This document shows, one piece after another, positions 1 to 9,722 of a stretch of DNA of 64,000 nucleotides. The stretch comes from Serratia nevei (GTDB lineage: Bacteria; Pseudomonadota; Gammaproteobacteria; Enterobacterales; Enterobacteriaceae): contig NZ_JAMYWQ010000002.1 of assembly GCF_024160145.1 (NCBI RefSeq), positions 124,001-188,000 of the forward strand, read 5' to 3'. How positions within the stretch are numbered: position 1 is the first letter of the stretch; the number at the start of each line of letters is the position of its first letter. A program made the translations under genes and the position numbers. A model generated the notes under the pieces. It was not told where the DNA came from. It saw nothing but the letters and a program-made list of their open reading frames with translations, and made no database searches.

Positions 1-102
1 GCGCAAGGGACCACGGGAGATCAGACGCAGCAACGTGCGGCACAACAGCGTTCGGCCTTTGGTCGGGCGCGCTGGGCTGCCACAACCGATAGTCATCACT
101 GA
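1..102 (+). CDS. clbH: C-terminal end of an NRPS/PKS protein (ClbH-type), 5' truncated by the window edge
   Basis: Frame 1 is open from the first base to a TGA at 100-102 and encodes 33 residues rich in Gln, Arg and Ala. No domain is visible. It is read as the tail of clbH because the next genes are clbI, clbJ and clbK in the canonical order, and because ClbJ and ClbK also end in an Arg/Gln-rich tail after their last carrier domain. In E. coli ClbH is an NRPS acting just upstream of ClbI in the colibactin line. The identity rests on position; the sequence itself is too short to prove it. Confidence 0.6.
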   Translation, partial: AQGTTGDQTQQRAAQQRSAFGRARWAATTDSHH

Positions 103-150
103 TCCCGCTGAATGGAACGCGTGACAAACCTGAATACAGGGGAAAGCAAC

Positions 151-3100
151 ATGGCAGAGAATGATTTTGGTGTGGCCATCATTGGGATGGCGGGGCGTTT
201 CCCTCAAGCCGATACCGTACAGGCGTTTTGGGAAAATCTGCTGGCGAGCCGAGAGTGTATCTCCTTCTACAGCGATGAGGAGCTGCTGAAGATGGGGATC
301 AGCCCCGAATTTGTTCAGCACCCTGACTACGTCAAGGCCAAGGGGGAGGTGGCGGACATCGATAAATTTGATGCCGCCTTCTTCGGTATCGCGCCCCGAG
401 AGGCGGAGCTGATGGATCCTCAGCACCGCGTCCTGTTGGAAACCGCGTGGGCAGCCTTCGAGGATGCGGGCTATGTGGCCGCCGATTATCCGGGGGATGT
501 GGGCATTTTCGCCGGCAAAAGTATGGATTCCTACTTGATGCTGAACTTGATGCCGCACTTCAAACGCGTTTTTTCTTCCGGCAGTTTGCAGGCGGCCATT
601 GGCAACGACAAAGACAGTATTACCACCACCATCGCCTATCACCTCAATCTGCGAGGCCCGGCGATCACAGTACAGACCTCCTCGTCGACATCCCTGGTGG
701 CGGTGTGTGTGGCCTGTCAAAGCCTGTTGACTTGGCAGTGCGACATGGCGATTGCCGGCGGTGTGACGCTGGGGCCGCCGGCAAAAACCGGCTACTTGTC
801 GCAGGAGGGCGGGATCACCGCCGCCGATGGCCACTGTCGGGCGTTTTCCGATAACAGCAGCGGGTTCGTGCCCGGCACCGGCGCAGGGCTGGTGGTGTTG
901 AAGCGCGTCGACGAAGCGTTGCGTGATGGCGATAACATCTATGCGGTCATCAAAGGGTTTGCCGTTAACAACGACGGCTCGGAGAAGATCAGCTATACCG
1001 CGCCGAGCGTGGACGCTCAGGCGCGCGCCATTGCTCAGGCACAGCGGTTGGCGGGGTTGGCGCCGCAGGATATCACTTACGTGGAAGCCCACGGTACCGG
1101 GACACGTCTGGGCGATCCGGTTGAGTTTTCCGCGCTGAGCCGTGCCTTTGCGGGCGCGCCGCAAAAGCAGTACTGTGCGTTGGGGTCGGTAAAAACCAAT
1201 ATCGGCCATCTGGATACGGCGGCGGGCGTCACGGGTTTGATAAAAACCGCGCTGGCGGTGCAGCAGGGCAAAATTCCCGCCACGTTGCACTTTGAGCGGC
1301 CCAATGCACAGATCGATCTGACCAATAGCCCGTTTTACATCAATACCACCTGTCAACCGTGGCAGCCGGAAAACGGCATGCGTCGCGCGGGCGTCACCTC
1401 GCTCGGCATGGGGGGCACCAATGCCCACGTTGTGCTGGAGCAAGCGCCCGCCGTTGACCTGCAAGCGCGAGCGCCTGTACCTGCCTACAGTATATTGCCG
1501 TTCTCCGCCAAAACCGACAGTGCCTTATCCTCGGGACTGGCGCGTTTTGCCGATTTTCTGCAACGTGAATCGCTGCCGGATCGGCGGGACATGGCCTGGA
1601 CGCTCACCCAGGGACGCAAAACCTTCACACACCGCGCCGCGCTCGTAACGGACGATCTGCACGCTGCCGGGACGCTGTTGCAGCAGACCGCGACAGCACC
1701 GTTCGCCCGTGGCGTGGCACAGACGCAGTCTGGGCTGGGGATGCTGTTTTCCGGGCAGGGCAGCCAATATCAGCGCATGGGCCATCAGCTCTATCAGGCT
1801 TGGCCGGTCTACGCAGAGGCCTTCGACCGTTGCGCGGCGTTACTTGAGCGTGAATACCGACTGGATATCCGCCATGAACTGTTCAGCGCAGAAATCTCGT
1901 TAGCCCAGGGCGAACGCCTGGCGCAAACCCGCCTCACGCAACCGCTGCTGTTCAGCGTCGAGTATGCCTTGGCGCAATTGTGGCTCAGTTGGGGCATCAC
2001 GCCGACGGTGATGATCGGCCATTCGCTGGGTGAATGGGTGGCGGCGACGTTGGCTGGCGTGTTCTCTTTGGAGGATGCGCTGCGCTTGGTGGCGCGTCGG
2101 GCTGAACTGATGCATCAAGCGCCAACCGGTGCCATGTTGATGGTGGCGCTCCCGGAAGCGCAGATGAGCGCCCTGATTTCTGCCCCGCTGGCGCTCGCCG
2201 CGGTTAACGCCCCTAACTATTCGGTTATCGCCGGGCCTGAGGCGGCGATCCTCGCTGTTAGCCAGCGTCTGACGCAGCAGAACATCATCAACAAACGGTT
2301 GCACACCTCCCACGCCTTCCATTCCAGCATGATGCAAGACGCGGCGCAGGCGCTACGTCAGGCATTTAAGAACGTGCGTCTGAACCCGCCGACGCTCGCC
2401 ATCATCTCTACCGCAACCGGCGAACTCGTCAGCGCTGACACCCTCACTACGCCGGACTACTGGACGGAACAGATGTTGATGCCGGTGCAGTTTTCCGCGG
2501 CACTGCGGCTGGCCCAGGCGACGTTTGATGTCGACTTTCTGGAGATTGGGCCGGGGGCCACCCTGACCCGGCTGGCCAACGGTCATGAATTGGGCGATCG
2601 CCTCGCGGTCAGCGCGCTGCCGGCAGGCGCCCACAACGGCGAGGAGCACAAACATATCTTAGATACCGTGGCTTCGCTCTGGGTGCGAGGCCACAACATA
2701 GACTGGTCTGCGTTTGCAGGCGACCAACCGCGCCGTGTCTCGTTACCGACCTACGCCTTCGACAAAACCCGTTACTGGGTCGACAGCCCGGAAGAGCAGG
2801 GGCTCACCGTAACGCCGGTGGCGGACGCGGGGGATATCGCCTCTGCTGAACAGCCGGCGCACCGTCAGCCGCGTCCAGCGTTTGCGGTGCCTTACGCGGC
2901 GCCAGAGAGCGAGACGCAGCGCGGCTTGGTGGCGATCTGTGAAGCATTGCTGGGGATTGACGGCTTGGGCATTGACGACAACTTTTTCGAAGCCGGCGGG
3001 CACTCGCTGATGCTGGGCATGTTGCTGGCGCAGGTGCAGGAACGGTTCGCCGTCACGCTTTCCTTTATCGACCTGATGGAGGATGCCAGCGTGCGCGCTT

Positions 3101-3183
3101 TAGCGCAGTTGGTCGAGCGAGAGCAGCAGGACGATGGGGAGTCCACGCTTGCCGCGCTGGTTAACGACATGGTTAACGAGTGA
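151..3183 (+). CDS. clbI: Colibactin polyketide synthase ClbI (KS-AT-ACP)
   Basis: One PKS module of 1010 aa that adds a malonyl-derived C2 unit to the colibactin chain in the cytoplasm. An N-terminal KS (about residues 8-430) has the His motifs EAHGTGT and KTNIGHLD. A complete AT follows, with GHSLGEW (Ser625) and HAFHS, which points to malonyl-CoA. The C-terminal ACP has GGHSL (Ser952). The start is set at 151 (MAENDFG) because AGGGGAAA precedes it; an ATG at 112 has no such site. Oddity: the KS nucleophile motif reads QTSSSTSLV, so the place normally held by the catalytic Cys (TACSSS) is Ser178 (codon 682-684, TCG). That would abolish ordinary condensation unless this Ser is a trait of the ClbI family. 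The next gene starts 43 nt downstream. Confidence 0.93.
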   Translation: MAENDFGVAIIGMAGRFPQADTVQAFWENLLASRECISFYSDEELLKMGISPEFVQHPDYVKAKGEVADIDKFDAAFFGIAPREAELMDPQHRVLLETAWAAFEDAGYVAADYPGDVGIFAGKSMDSYLMLNLMPHFKRVFSSGSLQAAIGNDKDSITTTIAYHLNLRGPAITVQTSSSTSLVAVCVACQSLLTWQCDMAIAGGVTLGPPAKTGYLSQEGGITAADGHCRAFSDNSSGFVPGTGAGLVVLKRVDEALRDGDNIYAVIKGFAVNNDGSEKISYTAPSVDAQARAIAQAQRLAGLAPQDITYVEAHGTGTRLGDPVEFSALSRAFAGAPQKQYCALGSVKTNIGHLDTAAGVTGLIKTALAVQQGKIPATLHFERPNAQIDLTNSPFYINTTCQPWQPENGMRRAGVTSLGMGGTNAHVVLEQAPAVDLQARAPVPAYSILPFSAKTDSALSSGLARFADFLQRESLPDRRDMAWTLTQGRKTFTHRAALVTDDLHAAGTLLQQTATAPFARGVAQTQSGLGMLFSGQGSQYQRMGHQLYQAWPVYAEAFDRCAALLEREYRLDIRHELFSAEISLAQGERLAQTRLTQPLLFSVEYALAQLWLSWGITPTVMIGHSLGEWVAATLAGVFSLEDALRLVARRAELMHQAPTGAMLMVALPEAQMSALISAPLALAAVNAPNYSVIAGPEAAILAVSQRLTQQNIINKRLHTSHAFHSSMMQDAAQALRQAFKNVRLNPPTLAIISTATGELVSADTLTTPDYWTEQMLMPVQFSAALRLAQATFDVDFLEIGPGATLTRLANGHELGDRLAVSALPAGAHNGEEHKHILDTVASLWVRGHNIDWSAFAGDQPRRVSLPTYAFDKTRYWVDSPEEQGLTVTPVADAGDIASAEQPAHRQPRPAFAVPYAAPESETQRGLVAICEALLGIDGLGIDDNFFEAGGHSLMLGMLLAQVQERFAVTLSFIDLMEDASVRALAQLVEREQQDDGESTLAALVNDMVNE

Positions 3184-3226
3184 TGTCGGCAATGATGTTC
3201 AACGCAGCGATAAGGAAAGGACGGTC

Positions 3227-6200
3227 ATGACGATACAGCATGCCGCGTTAGCGCGAACGCTCCCGGCGGATAAAAAGGAGAGGTTACTACGACAGTTGGC
3301 GCAATCCGGCGTGTCGCCTAGCCGTATTCCCATCATCAAGGCGGATCCGGCGCAGGCGATCCCGCTGTCGTTTAATCAGGAACGGTTATGGTTTTTGCAG
3401 CAATACGACAACGCCGCCATCAACTACAACCTGTATGTGGTGTATCGTTTGCACGGCGTGGTGGATATACCGAGGCTCACGCAGGCATTGCGCCGTGTGC
3501 AGGCGCGCCACGCCATCCTGCGCACCCGTATAGTGGTGCGCAACGATCGGCCTTGCCAGGTGATCGATGATGCGCCTGCGCTGATCTTCGATACGGTCAC
3601 GTTAGCAGCGCAGGCTCCGGATTCAGCGCGAGACGCGGCGATCCAGCGGGTGACAAACACTCGGTTCGATCTGGCGCATGGCCCGCTGTGGGGGGTAACA
3701 CAGATCGTTCAGCCCGGACAGGATAGTCATCTGGTGTTTTGCGTGCACCATATCGTCATCGACGGTATCTCGCTGCGGCTGTTGTTTGATGAGTTACAGC
3801 AGCAGTATGCACGATTGCTCGCCGGTGATGAGACGTCGTTGCCGCCGTTGCCGCTGCAATATGCCGATTATGCCTGCTGGCAGCGCGAATGGTTCCAGGA
3901 CACCCTGCTGGCGACCGAACTTGCCCACTGGCGCGCGCGTTTGCAGGATGCGCCTCTCCTGTCGACCTTCCCGTCGCTGCATCCGCGCCCGGCGCAACCC
4001 TCTGCGCATGGCGCCCGGTTCAGCATCACCCTGGATGCAGCATTAAGCCGCGCGTTGAAACGGGTCGCCAGCGCGCAAGAAACGACGCCGTTCGTACTGA
4101 TGCTGACCGCCTTCCAACTGGTGCTGATGCGTTACGCCCAGCAACAACGGCTGGTGATGGGCACGCCGGTATCGGGACGCATTCGCCCGGAGTTGCAGAA
4201 CAGCATCGGCTACTATGCCAGCACCGCGGTTATCTGCACCGATTTTAGCGGGGTTGAGGTGGGGCGCGACGCGCTCCAGCGCGTGAAGGCCAGCGTGAAA
4301 GAAACGTTGGGACGCCAGCAACTGCCGTTTGAAAGCTTGGTGAATGCGCTGGATCTCCCGCGCAGTCTTTCCCATTCGCCGTTGTTCCAGATCCTGTATA
4401 TCTATCATAACCACGTGACCCCACGCGCTTTTCCCTTGGCCGGCGCGCACTGGGAGCAGGTGACGTATCACAATCAGGCCGTCAAGTACGACATGACGGT
4501 CGAGGTGTTCCAAAACGATGCCACGTTCGACGTCGCCTTTGAGTTCAATCTGGGGCTTTACGATGCCGACGTGGTTCAGCAGATTGCCGAGGCGCTGCGC
4601 CAGCATTGTTTGGCGCTGACCTCCTCACTGGAGGTGCCGATCGCGGCGATCCCTCTGCAGGCACCGGAGGCCGCAACGCCCCAACGCGACCCGCTCAATG
4701 CCACTGACGTCCTGTGGCCCGCGCCGCAGGATGTGCTGCGCATCATCGAACAGCGCTGCGTGCAACACCCAACGCAACTGGCTATACAGCAGCACAATGG
4801 CACACTGACGTACGCCGCACTCTGGGCGCGCGTGCAGGCCATCGCGGCGCGTTTTCAGGCGCAGGGCATACAACCGGGCGATCGGGTCGGCGTACTGTTG
4901 CCGCGCCACAGCGATGTCATTGCCACCCTGTTGGCGACGTGGTACGTGGGGGCGTGCTACGTGCCGTTCGATCTCCGTCAGCCCCCGGCGCGTTTGCAAC
5001 GCCTCATGCAACGCGCTCGTCTGGCCTGTCTGGTGGTGCGTCAACCGGGAGAATGGGGGGAAACGGCACAGCTGTCGTTGCCGGAATCGATGCAGGACAC
5101 GCCGAACGTGGCCCTGCTTCCCGCACCTTGCGCTCTGTTGCCGGATACGCAGGCCTATCTGTTGTTTACCTCCGGTAGCACCGGCGAACCTAAAGGCGTG
5201 CGTGTTGTTCACCGCGGATTGCTGAACCTGCTGTTGGATATGCAACGTACCTTTGCTGTAGGCCCGAACGATCGGCTGCTCTCTGTGACGACGCCCACGT
5301 TTGATATTTCGTTCCTGGAGTATCTGTTGCCGCTGATCTCCGGCGCGAGCCTCTACCTGACGGAGGCTGAACGCGCGGCGGACAGCTTCCGTATGATTTC
5401 GTTGATTGCCGACTATCAACCAACGTTGATGCAGGCGACGCCCTCATTCTGGCACGGGCTGCTGACGGCGGGGTGGCGTGGCGACCCGCAACTGTGTGTA
5501 CTGGCGGGCGGTGAAGCGCTGCCGACGAAGGTGGCGGAAGAACTGCTGCGCGGTTGTGGCGCGCTGTGGAACCTCTACGGTCCCACCGAAACCACCATTT
5601 GGTCGCTGAAAGCGCAGATCACCCAAGCCGAATACATCACCCTCGGCGTGCCCATCGCCAATACCCGTGTGTACATTCTGGACGAGGAGGGCCATCCGGT
5701 GCCGCGAGGCGTTGACGGCGAGCTTTATATCGCCGGGGATGGGGTGGCGCACGGCTATGATGGACAGCCTGAGCTGAGCGCACAGCGCTTCTTGTCAGAA
5801 CCGGGGTATCACGGCGGCAGGATGTTCCGCACCGGCGATCTGGTCAGGTGCGATGTGCGGGGGCAGCTGTGTTTTGTGGGGCGCAAAGATAGTCAGATCA
5901 AACTGCGCGGTTATCGTATTGAGTTAGGCGAGATCGAACGGACGCTGGCGCGACACCCGCACGTGGACGGTGCGGTGGTGGCCTGCATTGAAAGCGCGCC
6001 GTTACACAAAGCACTGGCGGCGTTTATTGTCACCAGCGCGCCCCTCTCGCTGTTCGAACAACTGAAAAACGATCTCCGGCAGCAACTGCCAGATTACATG
6101 GTGCCGACGCTGTGGCAGAGGGTGACCGCTTTCCCGAACACCGCCAATGGAAAAATCGATCGTAAGCGGTTGGCGGCGGATTTCGTGGCCGAGGAGCCCC

Positions 6201-9200
6201 TCGCGCCGCCGCCAGCGCTGAGCGACGCGGAACAGGCGTTGTTGGCGCTGTGGAGGCGCTATTTACCGATAACAAACGCAGGACCTGAGTGCGATTTCTT
6301 CCGTTTAGGGGGGCACTCCTTGCTGGCGGTGGCGCTGGTGGCCGAGGTCAACCGTACCTTTCACTGTGCCTTGACCCTTAAGGACATTTTCCATTACTCC
6401 ACGCTGCGGGCGTTGAGTGCGCGTATCGTACAGCAATCTACGACAGACGCAGCCGCGCCTCAGGATGGCTGGGTGATGGCGCACGATCCCGAGCATCGTC
6501 ATCAACCTTTCCCGTTGACGGATGTTCAGCGCGCTTACTGGCTTGGACGACAGGCGGGTGCCACCTCGGTCGCGACCCACGTCTACCATGAGTTTGACGT
6601 CGAGCACTTTGACGTTGCGCGCTTTACCCAGGCGGTGAATGCGCTGATCGCCCGCCATGAAATGCTGCGTGCGCGGGTACTCCCCGACGGTACTCAGCAG
6701 ATTCTGGCGCAGGTGCCGACGTATCAGCTCGAACAGCGCGATCTGCGTGCCTTGCCCCCCGGCGCGCATCATGATGCCTTGATGGCGATCCGCGATCGAC
6801 TATCGCACCACGTGCATCCTGCGGAGCATTGGCCGCTGTTTGATTTCAGCTACTCGGCTTGCACGGCGCGGCAGGGCCGCTTGCATTTCAGTCTCGATCT
6901 GCTGATCGCCGATGCCCTGAGTATGCGTACGCTACAGCAGGAGTTGATGACGCTGTACCGCGATCCCCATGCGTCGCTGCCGCGGCTGCCGTTCTCTTTC
7001 CGTGATTACGTGCAGGCGCTGTTGGCAGAGCAGGCGGGTGAAGCCTATGCGCGCGATCGGGCCTATTGGCAACAGGCGCTGCCGCAGCTGTATGGCCCTC
7101 CAGCACTGCCCGTTCAGGGCGATCTGGCACAGTTGCCGGCGATCAGGTTCGTGCGTCGTCATCATCGGTTGTCGGCCCACGATTGGGGCGCGTTGAGCGC
7201 GCTGGCCCAGCGCGCGCGCATCACCAAGACGGCGCTGTTGCTGACGGTCTTTAGCCAGGTATTGGCGCGTTGGAGCCTTAGCCCGACATTTACGCTCAAT
7301 CTGACGTTGTTCAATCGCCCACTGGGCTACCCCAACGCTGAGGCGGTCATTGGTGATTTTACCGCTGTCAGCCTACTGAATGTCTGTTACGACAGTCAGC
7401 AGGCTTATGCCCACAACGCCCAGCGTATTCAGGCGCAACTGTGGGAAGATCTCGAACACCGTCGTTTCAGTGGGATCCGCGCCAGCGAGGCGCTGATCCG
7501 CAGCGGCCGTTTCCCCGCGCCGATGCCGGTCGTGTTCACCAGTATGGTGGATACCCACGAGGAGACGCCTGCGCAGGCCGCGCAGGACACAACCCGCTTT
7601 ACCCTGTGTCCGGATGCCAATATTACCCAAACGCCGCAGGTGTGGCTCGATCATCAGGTGATGGAGCAGGCCGGGGAGTTGCATTTCAACTGGGATGCGG
7701 TCGCACAACTGTTTGATGCCTCGCTGCTGGATCAGATGTTTGGCGCCTATTGCCATGCGCTACAGGCGCTGGTTACTGCGCCGCAAGGTTGGCGGGTGCC
7801 GAACAGTTCGCTGGCGCTGCCCGCCGTTTGTGCACCGGTCACGCAGGCCCCTGCGCCGACGGCGCTGTTACATCACGGGCTTTTGCGTCAGGCGGCACTG
7901 ACGCCACAGGCGACCGCGCTCATCAGCCCTGCCCGCGAACTGACCTACTGCCAACTGTCGACGGCGGCGGATAATGTGGCCGGCGCCCTGTTCGCGCTGG
8001 GCGTACGGCACGGCGATCGCGTGGCGGTGGTGATGGAAAAAGGCTGGCAGCAGATCGCCGCCGTGCACGGCATCTTGCGACTGGGAGCCGTCTACCTGCC
8101 GGTGGACCCGGCGCTGCCGCCACAGCGTCGCCAGCTGTTGCTGACGGCGGGCGAGGTGCGGGTGCAGGTGACGCAGCCGGGCCTTGCCGCGCTGGCGCCG
8201 TCGCTGCCCGCGCTGGCCATCGACGACGGGATGCTGGACGCGCCCGCCACGCCGCTGCCGTCAGTGGCGGCGGAGGCCACGGATCTGGCCTATATCATTT
8301 TCACTTCCGGCTCCACCGGTACGCCGAAAGGGGTGATGCTCGACCACCGCGCCGCCATGAACACGCTGGAGGACATCAACGAACGCTTTGGCCTCAACGC
8401 GCAGGATCGGCTGTTCGGGCTGTCGTCGTTGAGTTTTGACCTGTCGGTGTACGACGCCTTCGCACCTTTTATGGTGGGCGCGGCGCTGGTGCTGCCGGAG
8501 GCGGGGCGAGAGAAAGATCCGCGTCATTGGCAGGCGGTGATGGCGCATGGCCGCGTGAGCGTCTGGAACGCGGTGCCTGCGCTGATGCAGATGCTGTGTG
8601 AATACCACGGCGGCGATCGGGCGTGCTATCCGACGTTGCGTTTGGCGCTGCTGAGCGGCGACTGGATCCCGCTGACGTTGCCGGGGCAGATGCGCGAGCG
8701 GCTCAATGAAAAGATGGCGATCATTAGTCTGGGCGGTGCGACCGAATGCGCCATCTGGTCGGTGTACTACCCGATAGCTGAGGTGGAGCCGGCGTGGAGC
8801 GGCATTCCCTACGGCCGTGGACTGCGCAACCAGCCAATGTACGTGTTGAATGCGCAGTTGGAGGAGTGTCCGGTCGGCGTGGAAGGGGAGATCTGCATCG
8901 GTGGTATGGGGCTGGCGCAAGGCTACCTGAACGACGCGGAGAAAACCGCGGCGAGCTTTGTGTGGCGGGAGGCGAGCGGCGAGCGAGTGTATCGCACCGG
9001 GGATCGCGGGCGCTATTTTGCCGATGGGCAAATTGCCTTTTTGGGGCGCAACGATACCCAAGTGAAGGTGAACGGTTTCCGCGTCGAACTGGGCGAAGTC
9101 AAAAGCCATCTTGAACGGCTTGACCGCGTGGGGAGCGCAGCCGTGGTGTGCCATCAAGGGCAACTGCACGCCTTTATCACCGCTGCAGAAAATGAAGATG

Positions 9201-9712
9201 TCGACGACCTGTTGGCGCACGTCCGCGCGCAGTTAGCCGCGCAACTGCCGTACTACCTGTTGCCCCAACATCTCTTTCTTCTCAACGTGCTGCCGATGAC
9301 CGGCAACGGCAAAATTGACCAGGCGGCACTGGCCCACGAGGTTACCCAACGTATGTCGCAATCTACACCACAGGAGACGGCAACTCTCGCGCACGCCTCG
9401 CCCTGTGAACAGCAGGTGGCCGCACTCTGGTGCGAGGTACTGCAACGAGAGCGGATCGGACTGAACGACAACTTTTTTGAAGCGGGGGGCGGCTCGATTC
9501 AGATCGTGCTGTTGCACCGCCGCATCGAGGAAATTTTCAAGGTCACGGTACCCATTGCCGAGCTGTTTCGCTTAACCACCGTGAAAAAAATCGCCGGTTA
9601 TTTGCAGGCTACGCTGGACGGTGCACAGATGGTGAATCAGACGCAGCAGCGTGACGTCTCCCAATCCCGCGCCCAACAGCGGCTTGTACGCCGTCACCAG
9701 CGTCAACGTTAA
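3227..9712 (+). CDS. clbJ: Colibactin NRPS ClbJ (C-A-PCP-Cy-A-PCP)
   Basis: Two-module NRPS of 2161 aa. The C domain has HHIVIDG (near residue 173). A1 (about 480-985) has LLFTSGSTGEPKG; reading the pocket positions by eye gives D-I-L-Q-L-G-L-I-W, the classical glycine code. PCP1 has LGGHSL (near 1030). A heterocyclisation domain has DLLIAD (near 1223). A2 (about 1530-2040) gives D-L-Y-N-L-S-L-I-W, the cysteine code. PCP2 has GGGSIQ (near 2088). It should therefore add Gly and a cyclised Cys. The start at 3227 (MTIQHAA) follows AAGGAAAGG; longer in-frame starts lie inside clbI. A2 is nearly identical in DNA to the A domain of clbK. The C-terminal tail is Arg/Gln rich. Confidence 0.95.
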   Translation: MTIQHAALARTLPADKKERLLRQLAQSGVSPSRIPIIKADPAQAIPLSFNQERLWFLQQYDNAAINYNLYVVYRLHGVVDIPRLTQALRRVQARHAILRTRIVVRNDRPCQVIDDAPALIFDTVTLAAQAPDSARDAAIQRVTNTRFDLAHGPLWGVTQIVQPGQDSHLVFCVHHIVIDGISLRLLFDELQQQYARLLAGDETSLPPLPLQYADYACWQREWFQDTLLATELAHWRARLQDAPLLSTFPSLHPRPAQPSAHGARFSITLDAALSRALKRVASAQETTPFVLMLTAFQLVLMRYAQQQRLVMGTPVSGRIRPELQNSIGYYASTAVICTDFSGVEVGRDALQRVKASVKETLGRQQLPFESLVNALDLPRSLSHSPLFQILYIYHNHVTPRAFPLAGAHWEQVTYHNQAVKYDMTVEVFQNDATFDVAFEFNLGLYDADVVQQIAEALRQHCLALTSSLEVPIAAIPLQAPEAATPQRDPLNATDVLWPAPQDVLRIIEQRCVQHPTQLAIQQHNGTLTYAALWARVQAIAARFQAQGIQPGDRVGVLLPRHSDVIATLLATWYVGACYVPFDLRQPPARLQRLMQRARLACLVVRQPGEWGETAQLSLPESMQDTPNVALLPAPCALLPDTQAYLLFTSGSTGEPKGVRVVHRGLLNLLLDMQRTFAVGPNDRLLSVTTPTFDISFLEYLLPLISGASLYLTEAERAADSFRMISLIADYQPTLMQATPSFWHGLLTAGWRGDPQLCVLAGGEALPTKVAEELLRGCGALWNLYGPTETTIWSLKAQITQAEYITLGVPIANTRVYILDEEGHPVPRGVDGELYIAGDGVAHGYDGQPELSAQRFLSEPGYHGGRMFRTGDLVRCDVRGQLCFVGRKDSQIKLRGYRIELGEIERTLARHPHVDGAVVACIESAPLHKALAAFIVTSAPLSLFEQLKNDLRQQLPDYMVPTLWQRVTAFPNTANGKIDRKRLAADFVAEEPLAPPPALSDAEQALLALWRRYLPITNAGPECDFFRLGGHSLLAVALVAEVNRTFHCALTLKDIFHYSTLRALSARIVQQSTTDAAAPQDGWVMAHDPEHRHQPFPLTDVQRAYWLGRQAGATSVATHVYHEFDVEHFDVARFTQAVNALIARHEMLRARVLPDGTQQILAQVPTYQLEQRDLRALPPGAHHDALMAIRDRLSHHVHPAEHWPLFDFSYSACTARQGRLHFSLDLLIADALSMRTLQQELMTLYRDPHASLPRLPFSFRDYVQALLAEQAGEAYARDRAYWQQALPQLYGPPALPVQGDLAQLPAIRFVRRHHRLSAHDWGALSALAQRARITKTALLLTVFSQVLARWSLSPTFTLNLTLFNRPLGYPNAEAVIGDFTAVSLLNVCYDSQQAYAHNAQRIQAQLWEDLEHRRFSGIRASEALIRSGRFPAPMPVVFTSMVDTHEETPAQAAQDTTRFTLCPDANITQTPQVWLDHQVMEQAGELHFNWDAVAQLFDASLLDQMFGAYCHALQALVTAPQGWRVPNSSLALPAVCAPVTQAPAPTALLHHGLLRQAALTPQATALISPARELTYCQLSTAADNVAGALFALGVRHGDRVAVVMEKGWQQIAAVHGILRLGAVYLPVDPALPPQRRQLLLTAGEVRVQVTQPGLAALAPSLPALAIDDGMLDAPATPLPSVAAEATDLAYIIFTSGSTGTPKGVMLDHRAAMNTLEDINERFGLNAQDRLFGLSSLSFDLSVYDAFAPFMVGAALVLPEAGREKDPRHWQAVMAHGRVSVWNAVPALMQMLCEYHGGDRACYPTLRLALLSGDWIPLTLPGQMRERLNEKMAIISLGGATECAIWSVYYPIAEVEPAWSGIPYGRGLRNQPMYVLNAQLEECPVGVEGEICIGGMGLAQGYLNDAEKTAASFVWREASGERVYRTGDRGRYFADGQIAFLGRNDTQVKVNGFRVELGEVKSHLERLDRVGSAAVVCHQGQLHAFITAAENEDVDDLLAHVRAQLAAQLPYYLLPQHLFLLNVLPMTGNGKIDQAALAHEVTQRMSQSTPQETATLAHASPCEQQVAALWCEVLQRERIGLNDNFFEAGGGSIQIVLLHRRIEEIFKVTVPIAELFRLTTVKKIAGYLQATLDGAQMVNQTQQRDVSQSRAQQRLVRRHQRQR
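7811..9088 (+). repeat. Direct repeat copy 1: Cys adenylation domain of clbJ
   Basis: This 1278-bp tract matches 13452-14729 in clbK without an insertion or deletion (constant offset 5641). I counted about a dozen mismatches by eye, near 99% identity, and several stretches of more than 100 bp are identical. The edges are sharp: outside the tract the flanking Cy and post-A sequences differ strongly. This pattern suits recent gene conversion or domain duplication. Confidence 0.95.
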
Positions 9713-9722
9713 GGAAAAACTG

